Positions 1 through 4,980 of a stretch of 5,633 nt of DNA are shown one piece after another. The stretch's first letter is position 1, and each line of letters begins with the position of its first letter. Below the pieces are notes generated by a model that saw only the letters and a program-made list of their open reading frames with translations, ran no database searches and was not told the DNA's origin. A program made the translations under genes and the position numbers. Where the stretch lies: contig DDBK01000170.1 of NCBI GenBank assembly GCA_002333095.1, forward strand, positions 1,468 through 7,100, written 5' to 3'. The stretch is from Cellvibrionales bacterium UBA2034. GTDB taxonomy: Bacteria; Pseudomonadota; Gammaproteobacteria; Pseudomonadales; UBA7239.

Positions 1-829
1 GCTTGAGCAACCTGTACGTGTTGCCTATCTCGGTCCAGAAGGAACATTTACGCAGGCTGCTGCCATAAAGCACTTTGGCCACTCGTGCGTTTCTATACCG
101 ATGGCTGCTATTGATGAGGTTTTTCGTGAAGTGGCAGCAGGCGCGGTCAACTATGGCGTTGTGCCAGTTGAAAATTCAACGGAAGGTGTCATAAACCATA
201 CGCTGGACAATTTCATGGATTCCAGTGTGCATATTTGCGGTGAAGTCGAGCTGCGTATTCATCATCATTTGTTGGTATCAGACATAACCAAAACTGAAAA
301 TATTACCCGAATTTATTCGCATGCACAGTCTTTAGCGCAATGCCGGAAGTGGCTGGATTCACATTTTCCCAAGGCTGAACGTGTGGCAGTATCCAGTAAT
401 GCCGAAGCAGCAAAACGTATCCAGAGTGAATGGAACTCTGCTGCTATAGCAGGCGACATGGCTGCTGAATTATACGGCCTGACAAAACGCAGTGAAAAAA
501 TTGAAGACATGCCAGATAATTCCACGAGATTCCTTATTATTGGCACGCAGCCTGTATCTGCCAGTGGAGACGACAAAACATCCATCATTGTGGCGGTAAG
601 CAATAAGCCTGGCGCTTTATATAATTTACTTGCACCTTTTCATAGTAATGGTATTGACCTGACGCGTGTCGAGACGCGTCCTTCACGCAATGGCGCATGG
701 AGCTACGTATTTTTTATTGATTTTGTGGGGCATGCTGACGAGCAGAAAGTTTCCTCAGTACTCTCGGAGATTGCCGATCAAGCTGCTGATGTACGCGTAC
801 TCGGGTCTTATCCGCGAGCCGTAATGTGA
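1..829 (+). CDS. pheA: P-protein (chorismate mutase/prephenate dehydratase), 3' part: dehydratase and ACT domains
   Basis: The reading frame is open from base 2 to the TGA at 827-829, giving 275 visible residues with no start inside the window, so the gene is cut at its 5' end. What is seen: a prephenate dehydratase domain beginning near visible residue 5 with GPEGTF (11-16), then VPVENSTEG (54-62) and the catalytic-type TRF (175-177). An ACT domain follows with GALY (204-207) and ETRP (224-227), the segments that bind the Phe effector in this family. Gammaproteobacterial P-proteins are about 360-390 residues, so the missing 90 or so residues are presumably the AroQ-type chorismate mutase domain; that is inferred from length and gene order. 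The cytoplasmic enzyme converts prephenate (and, with the mutase domain, chorismate) to phenylpyruvate for phenylalanine synthesis. The ACT domain implies feedback inhibition by Phe. Internal ATG 101 lies after the first dehydratase motif and is not a credible start. Confidence 0.97.
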   Translation, partial: LEQPVRVAYLGPEGTFTQAAAIKHFGHSCVSIPMAAIDEVFREVAAGAVNYGVVPVENSTEGVINHTLDNFMDSSVHICGEVELRIHHHLLVSDITKTENITRIYSHAQSLAQCRKWLDSHFPKAERVAVSSNAEAAKRIQSEWNSAAIAGDMAAELYGLTKRSEKIEDMPDNSTRFLIIGTQPVSASGDDKTSIIVAVSNKPGALYNLLAPFHSNGIDLTRVETRPSRNGAWSYVFFIDFVGHADEQKVSSVLSEIADQAADVRVLGSYPRAVM

Positions 830-851
830 TCATTATTCCAAAGTGACTTTG

Positions 852-1952
852 ATGACAATTTTTACTTCTCTTGCTCTGCCAGGCATTCGTGGACTTTCGC
901 CATATCAACCCGGCAAACCTATTGAGGAGCTCGAGCGTGAGCTGGGTATCAGCAATATCATAAAACTAGCCAGCAATGAGAATCCACTGGGTGCGCCTGC
1001 GTCTGCGATAGCTGCAATTGGAAAAGCCCTCCCTGATTTGGCCTTGTATCCAGATGGCAGCGCATTCGGTTTGAAGCAAAAGTTAGCTCTGCAGCTTTCA
1101 GTGAATGCCTCCCAAATTACCGTTGGCAATGGCTCAAATGAACTGCTGGATCTTATCGCGCGCGTTTTTCTTTCACCTGATAATAATGCAGTGGTATCTC
1201 GCCATGCATTTATTGTCTATCCGATTGCAGTCAACGCCCTTGGCTCCGCACTGAAAGTGGCGGAAGCGAAAAATCTGGGCCATGATCTGGAAAAAATGGC
1301 GGGGCTTGTAGATGAGAATACCCGGCTAGTATTTATTGCCAATCCCAATAACCCTACAGGTAATTGGCTTGGTATAGCCGAAATAGAAAAATTTCTTTCC
1401 AGTATTCCTGAAAGTGTCATAGTGGTTCTGGATGAAGCCTATCACGAATATGTTGACAAGCTTGATTATGCGAGCGGCCTGACTATTCTAGATAAATTTC
1501 CCAACCTGATTATCACGCGAACCTTTTCAAAAGCCTATGGCCTTGCAGGTTTGCGCGTTGGGTACTGCATTTCAAATCCTGAAATTGCTGATTTGCTCAA
1601 TCGTCTTCGTGAACCATTTAATGTGAACTCGCTGGCGCTAGCTGCTGCGGAAGCTGTTCTTGATGATATGGATTATCTTGATCGGGGTCTGATTATTAAC
1701 CGTGAAGGGATGAAACAGCTGGACGCGGGTTTGTTGCAACTCGGTCTTCCCTTTATAGAGTCTGCCGGAAATTTTTTGCTTGTGGATTTTGGTCGGGATG
1801 CCATGCCAATTTATCAGCAGTTTTTGCAGGAAGGCATAATTTTGCGACCAGTCGGTGTATATGAATTGCCAACATATCTCCGGATTTCAGTCGGATTGCC
1901 AGATCAGAATGCCAGATTTCTGGCTGTTTGCAAAAAGGTGCTGCAGGAATGA
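852..1952 (+). CDS. hisC: Histidinol-phosphate / aromatic-amino-acid aminotransferase (HisC family)
   Basis: A PLP-dependent fold-type I aminotransferase of 366 residues, the usual HisC length. Counting from ATG 852, visible landmarks are ASNENPLG (40-47), NPNNPTG (164-170), DEAY (194-197) with the cofactor-contacting Asp and Tyr, TFSKAYG with the Schiff-base Lys227, LRVGY with Arg235, and YLRISVG with Arg344 for the substrate carboxylate or phosphate. HisC transfers the amino group from glutamate to imidazole-acetol phosphate in histidine synthesis. Family members located between pheA and tyrA are known to act also, or mainly, on phenylpyruvate and 4-hydroxyphenylpyruvate, which I infer here from context alone. 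The start is uncertain: GTG 843 is in frame and would add three residues, and neither start has a good Shine-Dalgarno. ATG 852 gives an N-terminus of the length I recall for Pseudomonas HisC2. The gap to pheA is 22 bases, and the stop overlaps the tyrA start. Confidence 0.95.
   Translation: MTIFTSLALPGIRGLSPYQPGKPIEELERELGISNIIKLASNENPLGAPASAIAAIGKALPDLALYPDGSAFGLKQKLALQLSVNASQITVGNGSNELLDLIARVFLSPDNNAVVSRHAFIVYPIAVNALGSALKVAEAKNLGHDLEKMAGLVDENTRLVFIANPNNPTGNWLGIAEIEKFLSSIPESVIVVLDEAYHEYVDKLDYASGLTILDKFPNLIITRTFSKAYGLAGLRVGYCISNPEIADLLNRLREPFNVNSLALAAAEAVLDDMDYLDRGLIINREGMKQLDAGLLQLGLPFIESAGNFLLVDFGRDAMPIYQQFLQEGIILRPVGVYELPTYLRISVGLPDQNARFLAVCKKVLQE
1935..1940 (+). promoter_or_regulatory. 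tyrA ribosome binding site (decides the start)
   Basis: AAGGTG lies inside the end of hisC, eight bases before ATG 1949. This spacing supports ATG 1949 over the upstream TTG 1928, which would place the motif inside the coding region. Confidence 0.6.
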
Positions 1953-2851
1953 TTGCAAATAAAATATTGGTAATTGGTCTGGGGCTCATTGGAGGCTCTC
2001 TTGCACGCGCTTTAAAAGACAATGACTGCTGTTCAACAGTGTTGGGCAATAGCCGGAGTCTGGATACAGTAAATAAAGCCATCCAGCGTGAAATCATCGA
2101 TGCTGGCAGCCACGATCTGCCAGTCTTGTTGCAGCAGCTTGAAAAAGGCGATGTAATTGTTATTGCAACGCCTACACTGAGTGTCAGGGCCGTGCTTCAG
2201 CACTTGCATGATGCTGTGTTGCGCGGCGTGATAGTGACTGATGTTGCCAGCGTCAAAGGCTCTGTGGTTCAGGATGTTATTGATGTATTTGGATCAATTC
2301 CTTCTGCATTTATTCCCGGTCATCCCATTGCCGGCTCTGAAAGAAGTGGCATTGATGCAGCCAACCCTGCATTATTCTTGCGTCATCAGGTTATTCTCAC
2401 GCCGCTGGAAAATACAGACCAATCTGCGGTCAATGTAATTACGAGGTTATGGCAAGCGGTTGGCGCCGAGGTTTCACTAATGACAGTGGCAGAGCATGAT
2501 GGCGTTCTGGCCTTGACGAGCCACTTGCCCCATATGCTTGCTTATACGCTGGTTGATACCTTGGCGCAGCGTTCACAAAATAACGATATCTTTCGCTATG
2601 CGGCGGGTGGTTTCCGGGATTTTACCCGAATCGCCAGCAGTGATCCGACCATGTGGCACGATATCGCACTGGCTAATCGCAATGCGCTGTTGAATGGCAT
2701 TAATGATTTTACAACCCACTTGAAAGATTTGCGGAATGCCATTGAAAATGGCGATGGAAAACATTTGTATGAAGTTTTTTCACGGGCGAAAGAAGCGCGG
2801 GACTATTTCGGTGATTTATATTCCCGCCGGCAGCCAGAAAAAGATATTTGA
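1949..2851 (+). CDS. tyrA: Prephenate (cyclohexadienyl) dehydrogenase
   Basis: A 300-residue TyrA, about the normal length for a monofunctional enzyme with no chorismate mutase or ACT domain. An N-terminal Rossmann fold shows GLGLIGG (10-16). The second strand ends at GNSRS (33-37), with Ser35-Arg36 where NAD-dependent forms usually have an acidic residue. TDVASVK is at 97-103. The substrate site shows GHPIAGSERSG (124-134, His125), SHLPH (191-195) and GFRDFTR (221-227) with arginines likely to hold the prephenate carboxylates. It oxidatively decarboxylates prephenate to 4-hydroxyphenylpyruvate, the step committed to tyrosine; use of arogenate cannot be judged from sequence. ATG 1949 is chosen over the upstream in-frame TTG 1928 because it forms an ATGA overlap with the hisC stop, has AAGGTG upstream at good spacing, and puts the Rossmann strand right at the N-terminus. 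The overlap implies translational coupling to hisC. The stop TGA is in frame with aroA. Confidence 0.95.
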   Translation: MIANKILVIGLGLIGGSLARALKDNDCCSTVLGNSRSLDTVNKAIQREIIDAGSHDLPVLLQQLEKGDVIVIATPTLSVRAVLQHLHDAVLRGVIVTDVASVKGSVVQDVIDVFGSIPSAFIPGHPIAGSERSGIDAANPALFLRHQVILTPLENTDQSAVNVITRLWQAVGAEVSLMTVAEHDGVLALTSHLPHMLAYTLVDTLAQRSQNNDIFRYAAGGFRDFTRIASSDPTMWHDIALANRNALLNGINDFTTHLKDLRNAIENGDGKHLYEVFSRAKEARDYFGDLYSRRQPEKDI

Positions 2852-2893
2852 TCCAGGGGTTCTATTGTGAAATTTATATTGCAACCGGGCGGG
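2823..2893 (+). other. Potential long-range GC-rich stem across the tyrA/aroA junction
   Basis: CCCGCCGG at 2823-2830, in the last codons of tyrA, can pair with CCGGGCGGG at 2885-2893, in the first codons of aroA. This gives eight G-C pairs with one bulged G (2889). The enclosed bases hold the tyrA stop, the aroA Shine-Dalgarno and the GTG start. The pairing is seen directly. A role in coupling or limiting aroA initiation is inferred, and the GC-rich bases could simply reflect codon content. Confidence 0.3.
2855..2859 (+). promoter_or_regulatory. aroA ribosome binding site
   Basis: AGGGG sits between the tyrA stop and GTG 2867, with seven bases of spacing. It shows that aroA can be initiated independently even though its frame continues from tyrA, and it supports the GTG as the true start. 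Confidence 0.65.
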
Positions 2894-4171
2894 GCTCTGC
2901 ATGGCGCTTTCCGTGTACCAGGTGATAAGTCTATTTCTCACCGCTCTATTATGCTGGGATCGCTTGCCAAGGGAATCACTGACGTTGAGGGCTTCCTTGA
3001 AGGTGAGGATGCGCTGGCTACATTGCAGGCTTTTCGTGACATGGGTGTTGAGATTGAAGGGCCTGAACAAGGCAAGGTTCGCATTCATGGCGTGGGTCTG
3101 AATGGTTTGAAAAAGCCGCAACATCCACTGGATCTCGGTAATTCAGGCACATCCATGAGGCTACTGAGTGGCCTGCTTGCTGGACAAGACTTTGACACTG
3201 TGATGGTCGGGGACGAATCATTATCAAAACGTCCTATGGAGCGCGTTGCCAAACCATTGCGTATGATGGGTGCAGTAATAGAAACAACCGGTGAAAAGGG
3301 CACGCCACCAATTACAGTCCGCGGTGGAAAACCATTGCATGGTATTCATTATGATATGCCTGTTGCCAGTGCGCAGGTTAAATCCGGAATTCTACTGGCA
3401 GGTTTATATGCTGATGGTGAAACATCAGTCACTGAGCCCGCGCCTACGCGTGACCACACTGAACGCATGTTGAACGGTTTTGGATATGCAATTAGCAGTC
3501 AGGGTTCAACTGTCTGTTTGCATGGCGGTGGTGATTTATTGGCCACCAGAATTGATGTGCCTGCTGATATATCTTCCGCTGCGTTCTTCATGGTCGGTGC
3601 CAGTATTGCGCAGGGCTCTGACATCACTATCCAGCATGTGGGCATCAATCCCACCAGAACGGGTGTCATTGATATCCTCAAATTGATGGGCGCAAATATC
3701 CAGTTGTTGAATTGCCGCGAAGTGGGTGGAGAGCCAGTTGCGGATATTCGCGTGTGTTCAGCACAACTTCATGGCATTGATATTCCAGAAGCGCTGGTGC
3801 CATTGGCTATTGATGAGTTTCCCGTTCTATTTATTGCGGCTAGCTGCGCATCGGGCAAAACGGTACTGCGCGGTGCAGAGGAATTGCGTGTAAAGGAGTC
3901 TGACCGGATTCAGGTGATGGCGGATGGTTTACAGATATTGGGGATCAAGGCCGAACCAACGCCAGACGGAATCATCATCGAAGCGGGGCAGTTAGGGTCT
4001 GGCACGGTCGTTAGCCATGGTGATCATCGTATTGCCATGGCGTTTGCAATGGCTTCCCTGCGTTCATCCGGGGCCATTACTGTGGAAGACTGTGCCAATG
4101 TAGCTACCTCTTTTCCGGGGTTTGTTGAACTTTCCACCAAGGTTGGCCTGAATATCAGGGCAGTAAATTGA
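2867..4171 (+). CDS. aroA: 3-phosphoshikimate 1-carboxyvinyltransferase (EPSP synthase)
   Basis: A complete 434-residue EPSP synthase, the usual length. It joins phosphoenolpyruvate to shikimate 3-phosphate, giving EPSP, the precursor of chorismate on which PheA and TyrA depend. Visible substrate-site segments are PGDKSISHRS (18-27; Lys21, Ser22, Arg26), LGNSGTSMR (90-98), KRPM (121-124), ASAQVKS (167-173; Gln170), TRDHTERM (194-201), IDEFP (315-319; Asp316), ELRVKESDR (339-347) and GDHRIAM (385-391). The motif set is the one found in pseudomonad TyrA-AroA fusions and in class II enzymes such as CP4, not the E. coli class I set. Unlike CP4, which has Ala in the GNAAT segment, this protein keeps Gly94. 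The start is GTG 2867, preceded by AGGGG seven bases upstream, with no nearby ATG. It lies 15 bases after the tyrA stop in the same frame. Its stop shares one base with the cmk start. Confidence 0.97.
   Translation: MKFILQPGGALHGAFRVPGDKSISHRSIMLGSLAKGITDVEGFLEGEDALATLQAFRDMGVEIEGPEQGKVRIHGVGLNGLKKPQHPLDLGNSGTSMRLLSGLLAGQDFDTVMVGDESLSKRPMERVAKPLRMMGAVIETTGEKGTPPITVRGGKPLHGIHYDMPVASAQVKSGILLAGLYADGETSVTEPAPTRDHTERMLNGFGYAISSQGSTVCLHGGGDLLATRIDVPADISSAAFFMVGASIAQGSDITIQHVGINPTRTGVIDILKLMGANIQLLNCREVGGEPVADIRVCSAQLHGIDIPEALVPLAIDEFPVLFIAASCASGKTVLRGAEELRVKESDRIQVMADGLQILGIKAEPTPDGIIIEAGQLGSGTVVSHGDHRIAMAFAMASLRSSGAITVEDCANVATSFPGFVELSTKVGLNIRAVN
4157..4160 (+). promoter_or_regulatory. cmk ribosome binding site
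   Basis: AGGG lies within the last codons of aroA, ten bases before ATG 4171. It is a modest match with slightly long spacing. Together with the one-base stop/start overlap it suggests that cmk translation depends partly on ribosomes finishing aroA. Confidence 0.45.
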
Positions 4172-4839
4172 TGGCGACTGTGCCAGTTATCACCATTGAT
4201 GGCCCTGGTGGATCTGGCAAGGGCACCATCGCCCACCGGGTGGCTGATTGTCTGGGTTGGCATTGTCTGGACAGTGGTGCGCTGTATCGAATCATGGCAG
4301 TGGCTGGTCTGGCTCGCGGCTTGGGCCTGGATGACGAGGCAGGGCTTATCCAGCTGGCCAACGAACTTCAGATCCGCTTTGAACCTGACCATATATGGGT
4401 CGATGGTGATGATCTGGTGGAAGCTATCAGAGGGGAAGTGGCGGGAGCCGGTGCGTCGCAAGTGGGGTCGTTACCTTCTTTGCGGGTGGCGCTACTGCAA
4501 CGCCAGAGAGATTTTGCAGTAGCACCTGGTCTGGTAGCGGATGGCAGGGATATGGGGACGGTAGTTTTCCTTGATGCGCCACTCAAGGTATACCTCACCG
4601 CCAGCGCTGAGGAAAGGGCTCGTAGGCGCTATAACCAGTTGATAAATAAAGGGCAGGGTGTTAGCCTGCCGTCCCTTCTCGAGGACATCTGTGCCCGTGA
4701 TGACCGTGACATGAATCGTGCTGTAGCGCCTTTGCGTCCAGCGGCCGATGCAGTAGTCATAGACAGCACGCAGATGAATATTGATGAAGTAGTGAAGGCG
4801 GTGCTGGATCTTGCTGCGCAACGCGGTTTGACTGTATAG
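4171..4839 (+). CDS. cmk: Cytidylate kinase
   Basis: A 222-residue CMP kinase, the normal bacterial size, which phosphorylates CMP and dCMP with ATP to feed CTP and dCTP pools. Seen from ATG 4171: the P-loop DGPGGSGKGT (10-19, Lys17), LDSGALYR (33-40) for the nucleoside monophosphate, the family signature DGRDMGTVVF (124-133, Arg126 and Asp127), the arginine-rich lid around 149-154, and RDDRDMNRAVAPL (176-188), whose Arg and Asp residues match the CMP-contacting region of the E. coli enzyme. The P-loop has Gly where many relatives have Ser or Ala at its third position, a tolerated change. The ATG shares its A with the aroA stop (TGATG), so coupled translation is likely; in-frame TTG 4168 is a weaker alternative. 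The cmk-rpsA neighbourhood is a long-conserved proteobacterial pair. Confidence 0.97.
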   Translation: MATVPVITIDGPGGSGKGTIAHRVADCLGWHCLDSGALYRIMAVAGLARGLGLDDEAGLIQLANELQIRFEPDHIWVDGDDLVEAIRGEVAGAGASQVGSLPSLRVALLQRQRDFAVAPGLVADGRDMGTVVFLDAPLKVYLTASAEERARRRYNQLINKGQGVSLPSLLEDICARDDRDMNRAVAPLRPAADAVVIDSTQMNIDEVVKAVLDLAAQRGLTV

Positions 4840-4852
4840 CACGTCTTTTGGT

Positions 4853-4865
4853 CAGTGACTGTTTT
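4853..4865 (+). repeat. 13-base direct repeat, copy 1
   Basis: CAGTGACTGTTTT, identical to 4898-4910. The first nine bases, CAGT-G-ACTG, form an odd-length palindrome, so the two copies can also pair with each other in RNA (eight of nine pairs, with a central G-G mismatch). In this copy the T-run continues to six. Confidence 0.75.
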
Positions 4866-4874
4866 TTAACCAGA

Positions 4875-4891
4875 TCCGACTCGTTGTCGGA
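4875..4891 (+). other. Hairpin in the cmk-rpsA gap
   Basis: TCCGAC (4875-4880) and GTCGGA (4886-4891) form a perfect six-pair stem with loop TCGTT. No T-run follows directly on either strand, so it is not a standard intrinsic terminator by itself. It lies midway between the two repeat copies. Confidence 0.5.
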
Positions 4892-4897
4892 GTGAGA

Positions 4898-4910
4898 CAG
4901 TGACTGTTTT
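4898..4910 (+). repeat. 13-base direct repeat, copy 2
   Basis: Second identical copy of CAGTGACTGTTTT, 45 bases downstream of the first. Flanking bases do not match beyond the 13, so this is not an obvious tandem duplication. If the copies pair, they would enclose the hairpin at 4875-4891 and be followed by four Ts, a weak terminator-like arrangement. Confidence 0.75.
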
Positions 4911-4939
4911 GATGCTGACCCGTATGAACTGGCGTGCGG

Positions 4940-4948
4940 TGATATAAA
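4940..4948 (+). promoter_or_regulatory. Candidate extended -10 promoter for rpsA
   Basis: TGATATAAA fits the extended -10 pattern TGnTATAAT at all but the last base. There is no convincing -35 at normal spacing, which extended -10 promoters tolerate. Initiation would fall near 4955, leaving a leader of roughly 26 bases. A separate rpsA promoter is expected in this gene arrangement, but this site is only a motif match. Confidence 0.35.
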
Positions 4949-4964
4949 GATTGCGAACGCGATC
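4949..4964 (+). other. Hairpin just upstream of the rpsA ribosome binding site
   Basis: GATTGC (4949-4954) and GCGATC (4959-4964) form a six-pair stem, one pair being G-U, with loop GAAC. It ends six bases before the rpsA Shine-Dalgarno. It resembles the kind of hairpin that precedes rpsA in gammaproteobacteria, but it would form only in transcripts starting upstream of about 4949, not from the promoter candidate at 4940-4948. Confidence 0.4.
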
Positions 4965-4970
4965 ATTCAT

Positions 4971-4975
4971 AGGTG
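4971..4975 (+). promoter_or_regulatory. rpsA ribosome binding site
   Basis: AGGTG with five bases to ATG 4981. This is a recognisable Shine-Dalgarno, whereas E. coli rpsA is known for a very weak one. TTCAT (4966-4970) can pair with ATGGA (4981-4985, one G-U) and leave the motif in the loop; this pairing is speculative. Confidence 0.5.
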
Positions 4976-4980
4976 TATTA

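Larger units (their letters stand above)
4840..4980 (+). other. cmk-rpsA intergenic region / rpsA leader
   Basis: This 141-base non-coding stretch is the only sizeable gap in the window. It contains a 13-base direct repeat, a hairpin between the copies, a candidate extended -10 promoter, a second hairpin and the rpsA Shine-Dalgarno. Independent promoters and a folded, S1-responsive translation initiation region before rpsA are known in E. coli and other gammaproteobacteria. That this leader works the same way is inference. There is no clear rho-independent terminator: the T-tracts at 4862-4867 and 4907-4910 lack a compact GC-rich stem directly before them. Confidence 0.6.

Noticed and set aside
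822..835. TAATG-TGAT-CATTA hairpin with the pheA stop codon in its loop
   Set aside because: It is a five-pair, AT-rich stem too weak to act as a terminator, with no T-run after it, and the operon clearly continues into hisC.
1753..2097. 114-codon minus-strand open frame across the hisC/tyrA junction
   Set aside because: It is a shadow of two clearly coding plus-strand genes, with no family resemblance.
4024..4461. 145-codon minus-strand open frame across the aroA/cmk junction
   Set aside because: Both underlying genes are intact and well recognised on the plus strand. The antisense product shows no domain and no credible start signal.
4828..4856. TTGACT at the end of cmk as a -35 box for rpsA
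   Set aside because: No acceptable -10 hexamer occurs 16-18 bases downstream.
4829..4867. Rho-independent terminator after cmk using the T6 tract at 4862-4867
   Set aside because: The only upstream pairing is a four-pair stem with an 18-base loop, or one-base-loop palindromes that RNA cannot form.
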